Positions 48,038 to 61,570 are shown, numbered from the stretch's first letter. The stretch: DNA of 64,000 bases from Brachypodius melanocephalos (GCA_013398615.1 VZSR01003807.1:10419816-10483815), one strand, 5' to 3'. Numbers and translations are program-made. The notes: generated from the letters alone by a model not told the origin.

Positions 48038-50489
48038 GTAAGGTCAGATCTCACTGTGGAGCGTTCTTGGTCACTGCCACTGCCCACAGCTGCCAGGCTT
48101 TGTTAGGAGGGCACATTTCCCCAGCACTGCTATAGTTCTAGGGAAATAAATTAACAAAGCTTTCCTTGTGTAATACCAAGCTTATTAACTCTGACAGCTT
48201 TTCAAAAGAAAAGGACCTGTTGTGCGTGAAAAGTTGTAATTTTTGTCTTGCACCTGGAAGGTCTGGCCCTCTGCTGTCAGGGTGTAATTTAGACTGCAGA
48301 CCCTACTGCTCGCACAGTCTTTCCTGTCCACCTTCTCTTCCTGGAGCCATTTGTTTGCTCTCATGGGAAAGGATTGCTCCTGTGAGCAGCCCATAGCTTC
48401 CAGGATGCCATGTCTAGCTCAAGGTAGCTGAGGGAGGGGATACTAGAATGGAAATGTAGGAGATGGCAGGTGAAGTATTTTTAAAATTTGCAGCTGTCTC
48501 TTTCTCCCTATTAAGAACAGAGTCGTAAATCATTTTTCTGTCCTGCCCTGATGGACTTAACTGTCCACTTGAATCAATATTATAGAAATGATTTTCAGTC
48601 TCAGCCTACAACAATTCCAGTTTCTCAGTCAAAATATACCAATCTCTGCACTCATAGAAAAAATGACTATAGTTTATTGTCTAGTAAATTGCTTGCCAAA
48701 GTTGTGTGGAATAACAGGTAAAGTAGGAATATCTTTCTGATCTATGTGCATTGTCTGTGACCAGAACTCATAGGCATTAATAACACATGAATAAAAAGGC
48801 ATAATTATCAGATATGATTGAAATAAATGGAAGAGACATTTTCCATGTGTTCCTTAGCTGGAAGAGAAGCCAAAGAGAAAGAGGGAGAGATTGCAAAGTT
48901 ATAAGTTTTAACATGGTTCATGCAACCTCTTTATAGATATCTAAGAAAGCACAGCCTTTCCTCTTGATGACCAAGACTTTCTCTGCTTTTTGTCTCGTTG
49001 TAGAGACGTATTCATACAGCATTTTTGCTACTTAGGTTTGTTTTCTAATGTAGTCAGGAAAGTTGTACAATGACAGCTCATACTTTAGGTTTCATCAGGA
49101 ATCAATGAGGATTCCTTATTTTGGGAAACGCTGACTTACACGCTATAAATACCTCACAGTGTGAAGTGTTGTGGTCACCACACACATTTGCTTCTGTAGT
49201 TCTTGAATCCAAGGGGTCTCGGTCTCCGGCCAGATGGGATTAGCAGAATGGGGAACTATGTTCTGTATTTTGTCAGGCTAAATGGGTACAAGAATTTGAT
49301 GATTATAAAGCAGAATGGGTTTAAATGGGGCTTATGAGGGCTTCTGCTAGGATTGCTACTTTTGTTGATTTTTAACTCTTTTGAAATTTTAGCAATGATG
49401 TTAGACACTAAAGAGATTCCTCCAGAGGAAAGACCAACGTTTTAATATCCCAATCAATTTGTCTTCCAAACATTACAAAAAAAAGAAAGGGTAAGGAAAA
49501 AATCTAAGGAGTGGGGAGAGCACAATGCCTTGCACAAATGGGTAGCACTCATTCCTTTTCACGTATGGCTGAGGTTTCTTTCCAGACACAGAAGGACAGA
49601 CCACTGTCAGCTGTGGGCTTACTCTTTTGGGTTGTCTCCTCTTGTGTTATTTGCCTGTTTTCTCTATTTCTGTAAACTATTATCAAGATAAGTAATTCTC
49701 ATCATCTTCTTCACTATCTCCAAGGGCATGTGTTACCTTCGAGGTATTACTTGAGAGGTTTGTAGTTAACACTTCACTGCCTTTTTGAGGTGTTTCAATC
49801 TTTCCCCAAGACTCGGTGGATTGATGTTTGTTTCTCTACATATCTTCATTGCTTCTTCCACGTGAGATCTTTACATACCTGTTTCCCAATTCTTGGGGGG
49901 ACCAATGAGGTGACTTTTAACACACACTGTCCAACACAGTGTTGAAGAGTCACAACACTTACATCCTTTTGACTGGCTCATTCAGTGTCCTATAGGTGCA
50001 TCACAATTATGCTGTAATTTGTCTTTGTGTCTCACATTTATGTGTTATGCAGCTGTACACTGAAATACAGGTTCTAAAAAATGCATTAAATTCTCAATGT
50101 GGTAATTGTGCATGGCTAATTCATTGCTGGTAAACTTTGGTTTACTGCATTTTATAGTATGATGTTATTAAGTATGCAGTCAGACGTACCATTCCTGGAT
50201 TTCAAAACCAAACATTAAAATTATCAGCCTGTGGGATTAATGCTGAGATATTCTATATTGCATTCCATTTTTTTATTAATGGCAAGTGTCATCTAATTTG
50301 TTCTTGCATAATTATGCTCTACCATGAAGTGCATCTTCTTCGTAGTTCTGCAATGATTTTCCATAAGATCTCTGTGCTACTGATGATTTTTTGATAGGCT
50401 TATGTCCATTCTCATACATTAACTAAATTATGGCAGAGGAATTTCTCTCCTTGAAACATCTTAAAGAGAAAAGAATGGTATTTTTTGGT
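48038..50489. other. Unique noncoding DNA
   Basis: No gene is recognised. Two antiparallel frames at 48166-48396 (76 and 69 codons) look like chance. The region holds no microsatellite or interspersed repeat that I can name. Confidence 0.5.
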
Positions 50490-50720
50490 CTGACATTCTC
50501 AAGAAAATGTTTCTCTTCTGTTTTCTTTGGGGATGACTTCATTATAAAAGGATTTCTTCTGTTCTTTCCTATTAGGAGATTGTGTCTATATTTTTCTTTT
50601 CATTTTACCTTTTTGTCTCCCCCTGAGCTTTTCTCTTCTGCATTTTTTAAGTTCTACCATCTTCTGTTTCTCTCCCAGTATTATATGATCTCTCCTAGCT
50701 CTCTCTCCATGTCTTTTCTT
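50490..50720 (+). repeat. Pyrimidine-biased stretch
   Basis: About 230 bases of the plus strand are rich in T and C (for example TTTCTCTTCTGTTTTCTTTG, CTCTCTCCATGTCTTTTCTT). The bias creates the overlapping 100-codon plus and 85-codon minus frames, the latter being rich in lysine and arginine as expected from the complement. Confidence 0.6.
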
Positions 50721-51710
50721 AACAAAAAGTGATAAAAGAAAGAGACTGCTGGTCCAACAGGTTCCTGGGAAAAACTTGTGTTTATGTTTTAAGATCTCTG
50801 GGCAATGCTCCTGCTGTCCTTTATGTTTTACTAAGCACAACATAAAACTCCAGGATTATGATGAACACTTTCTTGTGCTATTAAATTACACACAAGTAGT
50901 GATAGTATGTGCATATGAGATCTGTGCTTGAAACCTCCTTATTAAGATGGGTAAGGGAGCTCTTTTGAAAAGCTGAAGGGGATACAGATATACTGCTTTT
51001 AGGGAAATGAATTACTTCCTCACTTAATGACTACTGCAGCTCACTGCCTAGTATTCAGGTCTAGTTTGTCAGCTCAAGATTAATTTGATCTGATTATAAG
51101 GATGTGATTCAGGACACTACAATGAACACTTAATGGTATACCCTATGCTCTCACACCTGAATTCAACAGGGTAGTCCAGACGGTCTTGCATCTTTATCTG
51201 TCAGAATAAGGTCTATTTGTGGATTTATCAGGCCATTTAGACATCTAAAATGATACTAGGTACCTATGTTTAGAGATCTGAATCACTTCCTTTAGTGAGT
51301 TTTAGGCGTTTGTTTTAGACTTTGTGTAAACACCTGCACTCAGAATCACGTGCACAATTTCTTTGTATGCAGCATTTGCTTATAGGCTGATACAGCTATC
51401 AAAGGCTGAGACAAAAATACTACTACATTAAGCATTTTTAATTTTACTACTCTGATGTGGATGTTTTAGGAGTCTTTTTTGGTAAGGCAGCTGGGAAAAT
51501 CATTGGCCTCCACTGCTCTGTGGAATGGGTTTATCCCCCATCTTGCTAAATCACTTTAATTTTACTCTCCTCTTTTCCCCCGAAGGTGTTATAGCGTTTA
51601 ATGCCAATGTTCCTCTTCTTAAACTGAGTTCATAACTTATAAACATAGCCTTACTCCTTCACTCTGTGCCCTCTTAATCTGTACAAATTCATAGCCAGCT
51701 ATACTCACAG
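50721..51710. other. Unique noncoding DNA with an ancient repeat trace
   Basis: No gene is recognised. The only notable sequence is the old repeat trace at about 51240-51300. The words TGATTCAGGACACT near 51107 may belong to another old dispersed repeat, but the match is too short to name. Confidence 0.5.
51240..51300. repeat. Trace of an ancient dispersed repeat
   Basis: ACTAGGTACCTATGTTTAGA (51255-51274) leads into TAGAGATCTGAATCACTT (51271-51288), the latter identical to 15392-15409. GGTACCTA and TTTAGACATCTAAA resemble the TAGGCACCTAAA modules of very old amniote repeats. The family is not identified. Confidence 0.4.
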
Positions 51711-51711
51711 A

Positions 51712-52194
51712 TTAATGTTGACAGCTATGGGTCAAAATTGGCTGGGCCATTTCTACACGGTGGAGTTCCACACAGATGGTCACACCCTTGACCAGATGGC
51801 TGAAGTTGAGCTCTAAATGGCTAGACCCTGTCTGAAACACAGACATGACAAGCCTTTTCAAAAAATGATTCGGCAGTGTTAGGGTGGAGGCCAGCTTTTT
51901 TAGAAGTTTTAAATGGTATGAGATAAATCCCAAACTTAGAGATGAAATATGGATGCCTGAGAGACAGGTAATATGGTTAACATCCCCAAATCCACCTGAC
52001 AACCAGCCAGCATGGCCTGTACTGCAGGAACTCCCACTGTGAGTGGGTAGGGAACGTCTTACTGTTTCAGACGAAAAATGCACCAAACCTGAGATGGAAG
52101 TGGTCAATAACAAATCCTTATGGAAGACTATATGAAGAAAGAGAGAGAAATCAAATTCAATCTTCCAACTTCCAGCAGAGATGTCCATTCTCAA
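51712..52194 (-). other. Unassigned 160-codon open frame
   Basis: This minus-strand frame is among the longest in the window, and its surroundings are slightly less AT-rich than average. It starts MRMDISAGSWKIEFDFSLF and contains serine/histidine-rich and hydrophobic parts. It has no signal peptide pattern that persuades me and no known domain. There is no Kozak-like context, neighbouring exon or splice site that stands out. It is probably a chance frame or a relic of an unrecognised repeat. Confidence 0.15.
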
Positions 52195-53920
52195 AGTGTT
52201 TGAATTTTGTGGTATTAGGAAGCCCTTTTAAGCTGAAGATGTATTTACTTAATTGCACTCCCTTAAATGTATTTCCTCAAATGAAAATATAATCCCTTAA
52301 TAGCAGGGATTTATAGCATTTACATATGGTGTTTACATATATTTATGTTCATATTTTAGTTAAAACCAAATTAAAATGAAAAAAAAATTACTTCACTGCT
52401 TCATAGCTATTGGTAACAGAAATACTGCAGTTTGGCTTCTGTTCATGTATTTATTATTTATTTACTTATTCCAGAGACTTAAGCAGCCGTGGAAGATGAT
52501 CATATGCTTGCAGGGCTATGAGCTCTGTGAGCTTGCTGCTCAAGTTATTGCTTTCTGTCTTGAAGCAGTTCATTCCAGCCCTGCTCCATTTGCTCCTCTC
52601 ACCCAGTTCAATAAACTTGAAAGTGATAAAACTTTTGCTTAGTGCATATACTGCTTATTGTTCTCACAGCAAAACCTCCCATTGGTTCCTGTGGCCGTTA
52701 AGTGAGGTCTGAAATGAATTGAAAAGGAAAAAAAAATGAACTGATGGTTTATTCAAGAGAGAAAAATTATAGATGAAGGAGGGGCAATTACTAGAATGAA
52801 GAGTCCTGACCTGTGTCCAGTCATGACTCAGGAGTGACAAAGATTATCTAAACTGATCAGAGTTTATGCTGGATTAAGATATGTTAAAGCTGCCTGTAGT
52901 TTTCTAAAAGGAAAACCAAGCCAACATGGAAATGATTTATACAAAGAAGAAAGATTATCACAACAAGCAGTAAATGAATGAATTATTAATTATTCAGTCC
53001 TTGGAGGAAATTATAACACTCTAAAGAAGCAAGCATGTTTAGGAAATGGAGCAGTAAGGAAAGCTGCTCTCAAAAAGACAGCAATATTTATTTGATAAAT
53101 CTGCCAAGGAAATATGGAGCCAGCCTCCTAAATTAAGGGAGAAAGTGAATACTTTGAATGAGACTATTAATACCATTAGAATTGATTGCCTTAAGATTTG
53201 TTGTTGTGCTGCTAGATTAAAAGATAGATCAAAGTCAGTTTTGTATGGGAGACCCTCCCACACCAATCAATCAGTGACTCCACAGCTGCTACTCTCCATC
53301 CCTCCCAGAATATTCTTATTTCTCTTCTGCTATTTGAGTTAGAGCATGGTCACATCCTTAAGCCCTTTGTTTTTCCAGGAATGAAATCTGGCCCACGTGA
53401 GGGATGTTAAATAATCCTTGTTATAGAGTCCTCCTACACAGTACATACACTGTACACTCTGGATGGGTGCAAACCTGCCCTCTCTGTACCCCGAGCTGAG
53501 TGGGGAAAGGATACATGAGGGAATTACTGCAATGCTGAGCTAGTGAAAGCTGTTGAGAGGTGAGGTTATTAGCACACAATGTGTAATGCACTGACACAGG
53601 TCACTTAAGGGTTGGGGTTTTTTTCCCCTCGGTTCTGGACACAGGCAGAATCAATTCACTTGTGCCCACTAAAAACTCCCATGGATGTGGAGTGTGTGTT
53701 GTAAAAATACAGCTAAGGAGTAGCTTTCCTAGATGGGTAATGTCAGATACTAATAGTGTTAACTACAAAATCTGACTTGACTGCATTTGGTGACTACTGT
53801 AGTTGGTGACTACTTGTCTCGATGGCAGTCTGACCTTGAACCCTTAGCATGCTCTCCTAAAACTTATTGATGCTGTTGCTGACATCAATGTCCTACACAT
53901 TTTCAGTATCACAGGGCCTT
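52195..53920. other. Unique noncoding DNA
   Basis: No gene is recognised. Open frames under 90 codons occur on both strands. A short duplication, TTGGTGACTACT twice at a spacing of 17 bases, lies near 53790-53815. Confidence 0.5.
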
Positions 53921-54182
53921 GTGACATCACAGTTTTTGTGCCTTGCTATAAAAGCTGCTTTATCCTTTTATGTACTGACTGGGTTCTGTCCCTGGGCTCA
54001 TCTATGTTCAAAACTGCTCAAAAGCCAACTTGCACTATGCAGATATGAAAGCTCAAAATGTGGAGTGTGCAAAGCCATGTCCTGTGAACACCCGTGGGTA
54101 AGAGGGTGTTGCTGTGGTTGCCTCTTGCCTTGTTGTGCACTGTTCAGAAGAGTTATCCTTGAGAGTCTCCTTCTGCTTCCAG
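53921..54182 (+). promoter_or_regulatory. Candidate TATA promoter with CRE-like site and short exon, unverified
   Basis: TGACATCA (53922-53929) is a one-base variant of the cAMP-response element. It lies about 18 bases before TATAAAAG (53947-53954). If this is a TATA box, transcription would begin near 53978. Downstream there is a CCCGTGG|GTAAGA donor-like site (GT at 54098-54099) and an acceptor-like CTTCTGCTTCCAG ending at 54182, enclosing a possible 85-base intron. The arrangement is suggestive of a small promoter or of an LTR promoter, but no gene product is recognised and each motif is common alone. Confidence 0.2.
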
Positions 54183-57100
54183 GATACCCCTGCTCCTTCC
54201 ACTGCTGAGAGCACTTAGGGTAGGGGGAGGTTCAATTTCCAGAGTTCGAATCTATTGCAGCATCTTGTGACAAAGCTTGAAGTACCAGTTGTGGTCTTCT
54301 AATGGGCAGATTTAGCAGATTTAGCAAGTACATGCCATGTTGCTAATGTTTTCTTTCTGCCTGTTCATGAGAAAGTGTCAGGAAGGGTGTCTCAGAAGGC
54401 CAAAGTCATTGGAGAGGATGTTTTTAGAGTACCCTTGACAAGTAACTTTGAAATTGGACTGTAGACTGCAGCCTGAGATATGACTAAACCACACGTAGGT
54501 ATATCTGCAATTATAATAAATTTAATACAGCAATTTAATAAAACTTTCTCTCTATTTCAGTGGTTTCCCACAGTATTGGACAAGCCTTCCTTAGGGTTTG
54601 GGTTGCAATAGCTTTAGTGGTACTAACCTTTGACATAACCAGATGAAGAATTTCCATACTAATAGAAGGGAGCCACAATATTTTCTGATAACAGTGCCTA
54701 TTCACCCTGACAGAACCAGGGTGGATAATTTGAGCCATGATGACAGGGGACAGTGGAGCCTGTGGATCACATTAACAGTGCCCCAGCTAAGCAGATGAAC
54801 CCTAAAAAATGAAAGGTGTAAGTCAAATGCATATGACTGTAGGGTCTCACTGAAAACTTTTAGTTCCTGGTAGTAATTTTCAGGGTGGTGATGCAAACAG
54901 AATGATATGGAGTCATCCAGATAAATGATATGAAGTTGTTTATTTTCCACTAAAATATTCCCCCCACAATGTCATGCATTCTTGTCACCATAGGACATGA
55001 AATGAATGACATACACACAGCTAAGTCGTCAGAGCAAGAAGAAAGAAGATTATTTCTTTGCTTTGATTTATATAGATTTTTGACAATGACCATGAATTGG
55101 AAGATAAGGTTGCCACCTCTCCAACCACACTGGTCAAACTAAAAGTCTATTGATTGTCTCTTCCTCAAGAGAGGAATAAAACACAAGAAAAAACATTTAC
55201 AATAACATTACAATGTTTACATAAAAATCTGTGAAAAACTCTATTACAAAAATGCAAGCATCAGACAAAGATCATAGCAACACATTCTCATTGGCTATTT
55301 TTTTTTCTTCCCCTCCCAGTCTCCTTACTCATTGCACTACACAATCTTCTGAACTAATCCTGACTTAAGAAAGAAAATACAGGGTCAGTGGTCACTGAAT
55401 TGCTTCATAATGCACTCACCCCATTTACCGTAAAAGCAAAGCAAAGCAATGGGTTGCACCCTTTAGAAGTATTGAACTGAATGAATGAGCATACATGTAT
55501 ATAATCCACAATGCTTCAGGAGGTATTGTAATTTTTTTTTTCAGTTAGAAAGTTTAGAAACAGGAATTTCTTCTTCCTAATGTTAATTTGGTTTCACTGT
55601 TTGGATGTAGAAGGTATCTGTAACACCGTATTCTGTCAGTGTTTCAAGAACTGTGTGTGCAAGTCTAATCAATATGGTGCTAAAATGCTGACAGAAGTCA
55701 AACTAGGTTTTCCAGTCTAGGTGTGAAACTTCCCCTAAAACATCCTTAGTGTAGACAAGGTGTGAAGTGCAAGGTGCAGCCAGAGCATGGTAACAGCCAC
55801 CTTCAAGTTTTATATATTTACTCTTTTCTAGAATACATACTTGTGAGATAATTGGCCTATTTACAGGAGGAAGAGTTCTGAAAATCCTCTGGGAACTGCC
55901 TGCAGCAAATGTGATAAAGCTACATATATTGCTCAAAAATAAGAGGAAGAAAATGTGTCCCCTCAAGATGTTAACTAAAAAGGACACACTTTCCTCATCT
56001 TACACTGTAATTATTCTGTCTGCATTATATCTTCTGTGGAGATTATGGCAACAAAGAAAAAAAATCTGCATTTTAGAAGGACATAGTGACCGGCAGTAAG
56101 AATGGGAGTAGACTGCTGCTATTTTCTTTTCCTTTAATGTTAACAACCACTCATCCTTATCCACAAAATGAGGTAATACACAGAAATAAGTAGGAAAAAA
56201 AAATTGAAAGACATACCTACGTCTCTGTTTGGCAGAATGTCTAATTAAATGAATCCCAAGTATTCCTTGTTGTAAATCTTACGGTGAAGGGCACATATTT
56301 TCAAAGCACTGTTCTTAAAATTTAATCCCAGGAAAGTTAAACATTGATTTTAAATAGACTACTCCATGACAGAAAGGAAATATATGTACATCTTAAAAGA
56401 AACCTTTCTAGTTAGATAGCAGTTAAAAAGCTCTACTCACCAAAAGGTTTGTATGGCATAAAGTATTGAAGGTTTATTCTTTTATGTGTTCAGATTGTGC
56501 TATTCTCTTGGTAGTTTATTATGTTGTTTGGCTCATTGATTTATCTTTCATTGATTTGTGTGAATCTAGATTTCCCGAGAATGTACCCTGTCTTATGAGT
56601 TTTTTAGGAAGGTATTAAAATGATGAAAGGTGTTGACTTGATAGCCTTGGGAACCAAAGACATCTACTGATGCTCTGTTGTTTAAGGGAATCTGATGTAA
56701 ATTTCCCCTCACTAATTCATTTATTTGTCAGAAGTCTTGCTGGGAGGGAAATTTTCTGGGCTGATATTTCGTCTTTTAAGTTCCTTACATATGTGAAACT
56801 GAAGCTGTCATGAAGTACTAATGATGACTGGATGTATGATACATGATAAAAGAATTCAAGCCTCACTAACACTGGCCCTGGACACACAGCAGATTAAAAG
56901 ATTCCTTTAAAAATATTTTTATGAACTCTAGTGATGAATTAAAGAAAACATTACACAGCTTTCAGAATATCATCTGTTTCTTTCTTGTGTAGTGTTCTGC
57001 TGTGGATTTAGAGGTGTAAGTCTTGGTGGTCTAATGTTATTCCCCTGAGACACCTAGTCTCTGCATCTGTCAACCTATCTAGAGCAATTCCATGGGCTGT

Positions 57101-60100
57101 AGCAAAATACTTATCAGGGGAGTAAAGCTGATTAGCTGCAGATATTCTTGCTCTGGAATTTAAATATAAAACTGTGTAGCTTTTTTCTTCCTTTACAGAA
57201 ACCCTGCTGTGTAAAACCACTGTTTGTTTTCTGTAACTGTATTATGAATTTTGTTCTGTAGTACATTTTACTATTTGCATTGGTAAATGCATTTCTTACA
57301 AGTAAAGTGGGAGAGCCCTGCCTCTGATAAACTTACTGAACTTTTGCCATATTTCCTCAGGGAAATATTTGCTCATATTGCAGGGAAAAATTCCAGAATT
57401 TTTACAGTAAAATGAGTCTGCAGACCCAAATGACTGAGAAGAAAATTAGCTTTAAAAATTGTGATAAGAAATAGGAATCTTCTCAAAATTAATAATGTGT
57501 TTGCATATATTTAAAATGTAATATCTAAAGGTAGGGTTTTTTTACTTCTAAATAAATCAAACTAGTAATTAACATTATGGCCTAGCCTAAATATCCAGGT
57601 AGAACACGATTACTTGTCTCCTATATGTTTTAATGTATGAGTTGTTGTTTTGCCTCTTCTTAGGGTAGAACACTGCTTAAAGAATGAGAGGATTTTGAGG
57701 TCTAATTGACTGCTGAATTTCAGAATTTAAAGAGCTCAAGCTTTTGACAATCTGGCTTTTGTGAGGTACTCCAGGTCAAGTTCCTAAGACCACAGTGTCT
57801 CTTGAAATTTTTATTCAAACAGTTTTGAAAAGGTTAAGAGCCTTATTATTATGGAAACACAAATACACTAAAAAAACTCCTCCAAAAATAAGGGTGATTT
57901 CCAAAAGGGTGACTTTGTGACTTCCAAAAGACATCAGTCCTTAGAGAAATATACTTGAGAGGCTTGATTCAAGTGACAGCTAGAAAATGAGTAATAACAT
58001 TATCAGCTTTCCTTTTTTTTTGCTTTGCTATGATTTCAATTAGTTAACAAAGGATGTTCATAACCCAGGATTTATTTTTCACTGTGTATCTATTTTTATA
58101 ATGAGGTTTCATCTCCTGACTCCTTCCTTCTTTGCCTCCACTACACAATTTGAATCTGTATGCTGCATATCATTTTATGTAATTAGACTATATTTAGATA
58201 CCCCTCTGTGATGTAAGGTTCTGAGACATATGCCTTTTCCTGGAAAAAAACATTTTGTTGCAGCTTTTGTGAACTTCATTTGGACCTGATCTGTGAGCAG
58301 AACCTAGATCTATCATGTGATTTGCAACACCATTCTGCTCAATTTTAAATTATCTCAGTGGCTGAGAGTCCCTGAATGCATTTTAACTAGATAGACACAA
58401 ACAGCTTGCTGCAGCTGACCTCCAGATGTCCTTTCCTTTGCAGTCCTGACCCAGTTCCATAGGTGAACAGTAAAAACTCTGTGCAGTCTGTTACCATCAG
58501 GTGCAGCAGTAAAGTGGCATTCCCCCTTCCCATGGCTGATGCCTGTCATGCTTCATCAGGGCTGACAAGCAATTATTACTCTTTGTTTCTTTTATACTAT
58601 ATATTGGCAAAACAATCATTGCAAGGAATTGTAGAGGTAGAAACCATTATCTTTGCACTATAGTGGTAACAGAGCTTTTAGGCTTACTGAAAATATCCAT
58701 TAGCTTTTGCTTTCTTATCTACAAATGCTTTCTATTTTGCCCTCTGCTATTCCAGCAGTTGAATCACCAACTTTTGCTGCATTAAGAATGGAACACTCTC
58801 TTCTTTAATTTGGTGATTTTAAATTTCTGTTGGCTTTTGTTCAGGACAGAAGGCATTCTTCATTAGTCCGGGGTCCCACTATATTAAATATAATTTGAAT
58901 ATCAGTTTTAGCCTCATTGGCTTTGAAGATTTTGTTTTTCTTTTAGCAGTTGTGATATGATATGGCATTCCTATGTGAGTTTACAAAAAAAAGTAAAAAA
59001 AAAAAACTTAGAAAATAAGATAAGATAGACAGAGCTAATTTTAGTTTCTGAGCTGGGAGGGAGCTTTTTGAACTTCACTCTCCTTGGTCATCATATCTGT
59101 ATGACTCACATAAATCATTGTCTTCAAATACTCTTAATAGCCTTCAAGAGCTTAAGCAGGATGCAGTCATGGAGAACAAAGATTTTTTTGCAGGTCTCTG
59201 AGCTACCTGCACAGGACAGTTATGGTCTCCCACCTGAATTAGAAGTTAGACACTAGTTATCAAAGGTTCCATCTCCAGCAGGAATTGTCCTTGGTTGAAG
59301 ACACACAGTTGCAGAAAAAAAAAATTGCCAGTGCAGGGAAAAGAAACAGTCTCTCAGATCCATAGAATTTACTTCTGCTCAGCTCTCCAGAGAGGTCCAG
59401 TGCCGGTCCTGGCTATGAATTTTCATTTTCTTGAAAAACCTACATGATTGTGAAACCTCTTACACCATTCCCACAAGTTCCCTCTACCCACTTGCTCTTG
59501 TCTCTTAAACACCCCTCAAGTTTCCCCTGCTGCCAGCTGGTATTCTGTTTTGTTCAGAGACTATTTTTAAAGTCTCTTTCAGGCTGTCATTTTTTGGAAA
59601 ACATTGGGTAGCCTTAAGTGGAAGGTTCTCCTTCAATCTTTCCCTGTGATGAATTAGCACATCCAATGAAGATGGAAAAGGGGAAAGGTATGTGCACACT
59701 TCCTGATTTTAAAGCACCTACTCTGTACTACGGTGTTGTAAGAGTTACATCCTGGTCACTGTGCTTAGTGTTCAATCCAAAAGTTAATCAAATTGCTTAG
59801 GTGTTACTCAGGATGAGGTTTTCTTGAATTTGCTAAAGCTTCCAGAACTATTCAACCCATATAAAACCGAAAAATTCCTTTTCCACACCTCATTTTTGAC
59901 ATGGTGTATGAATGGTTTATATAAAAGTAGTTATGGTCACCAATTGTTACAGTTTTAAAGGGTTTATTTTCTTTTATCTCAACTTCTGTTTCTTTTCTCC
60001 TGATACAGAGAAAAGGTTTTATAATCCTATTAGCTTTTGTACTGGCATTTGACATCTTTGACATTGTCAGTGAATGACGTCTGTCCAATATACAGCTCAA

Positions 60101-60129
60101 GTTTATCCCCAAACTAAAAGATAAATTGT
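54183..60129. other. Unique AT-rich noncoding DNA
   Basis: No gene is recognised; no open frame exceeds 94 codons. A short tandem (CAGATTTAG twice) is near 54310. A-rich runs occur near 58985-59007. No interspersed repeat that I can name is present. Confidence 0.5.
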
Positions 60130-60130
60130 G

Positions 60131-60174
60131 CTTTTTTATTTTTTTTTTCTTTTTTCTTTTTTTCTTCTTTTTCT
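60131..60174 (+). repeat. T-rich low-complexity tract
   Basis: Long T-runs are broken only by single A or C bases, in a T/C pattern ending with TTCTAG. It is simple sequence. Confidence 0.93.
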
Positions 60175-61513
60175 AGTGGGTATCTCCCATCTTGTTGTTT
60201 GACAGGAGAGGAATGAGGAGACTTGGACCCCTTCTGTCATATACAGAGATGTGAACTGCTGCAGGAAGAATGGACTAGCTTTTCAGTGCTTTCTAAATAT
60301 CAATGATTCTGCCCCATTATTCCAATCCTTCTCTGTCTGAGCACTGTCTGCTCCCCACTCCTCTTCCCAAGGTACTTTTATATCCACTTTCAATCCGATT
60401 CTCAGCCTGACTCAACTGTAAGTTTTTCCTTGCACGTATTAGTAATAAGCTATTTTATTTCTTCTGACTAGGGACAGACAGCTCTACTTCAGAAATACCT
60501 GCTATATTTAGGTCTCTTTCAGTTCCTATTTTCTTCTAGTTACTTTTAGACAGGAGCACAGGAGACAGTTCAGCTGATTGGGCCATTCCTACTGTCATCC
60601 CCTTGTGTAATCCTGCAGGAAGGCTACTGCCTGTCAAAGCTTTCTCCCAGGTGTCCCTTTTCTGGATCACACAGAAGAAGCAGTTAGGCTCATTCCTGGG
60701 CACTTCCTGAAGCATCAGGTCATATGCTGAGCAGCTGCTCTAGCCTTTGACAGTCAACTGAGCACCTAGGGAAGCTACAGACCTGCTTGTCATGAGCTGT
60801 ACATTCCAACTCCCTGATGGGAGACACATTTCTCTCTTCTAGCTTTTTTTTTACCCATTATCTGTCTACTTCATTTAGGTAGTAAAATCTCAGACTGCTG
60901 TATCTCAGTCATCCCATCAGTAAGCCTAGTGTCACAGAGACCTTTTAGGCATTCATATTTTGCCAGTAATATATATATGAATATGGTTTTTATATAAAGA
61001 AAGAAATATCTAAGTAGTCTCACTTTGTTGTTACTGTATTCCTTTAATGCCATGGATATTGCATGTAAGTACCTAGCATAATGCTCTGAAGCACAGAACT
61101 CTAATCATGTCCCTTTTCTCCACATAACTTAATGGAAGACAAGAGGAACTGTTGGTCACAAGCAGGTTGTCAACATAGCTTCCAAATTGTATCTGGGTGC
61201 TGGAGAATCTGATCACTGGTCCCGCATGGAAAATATTATTAATATATGTAAATATTGGTATTTTACAGAAAAACTCAAACAAACAAACTAAAAGGGAGAT
61301 TAAAACTGTTTACCAAAATGAATAATATGTAGAAAGAAGTAGTTTTATGTATAAAAAACTACTGGAGTAAATTCTTTGTATGGAGCTTTTCTCGGATTCA
61401 TTAGAAGCTGTAAATCTGAGCCAGCAAAGAAAGTGAGATCCTTTAAGTATTATATTTATAAAGACTAGAACAGCCCCTGCTTATATAACTATATAATCAT
61501 CTCTATCTCCATT

Positions 61514-61520
<7 letters not shown>
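60175..61520. other. Unique noncoding DNA
   Basis: No gene is recognised. An ATATATAT patch lies near 60968-60978. Open frames are 60-69 codons without domains. The region leads into the compound microsatellite at 61521. Confidence 0.5.

Positions 61521-61570
<50 letters not shown>

Noticed and set aside
54243..54262. GTTCGAATC as a tRNA T-loop
   Set aside because: The flanking bases cannot form a 5-bp T-stem, and no acceptor or anticodon arm can be built upstream.
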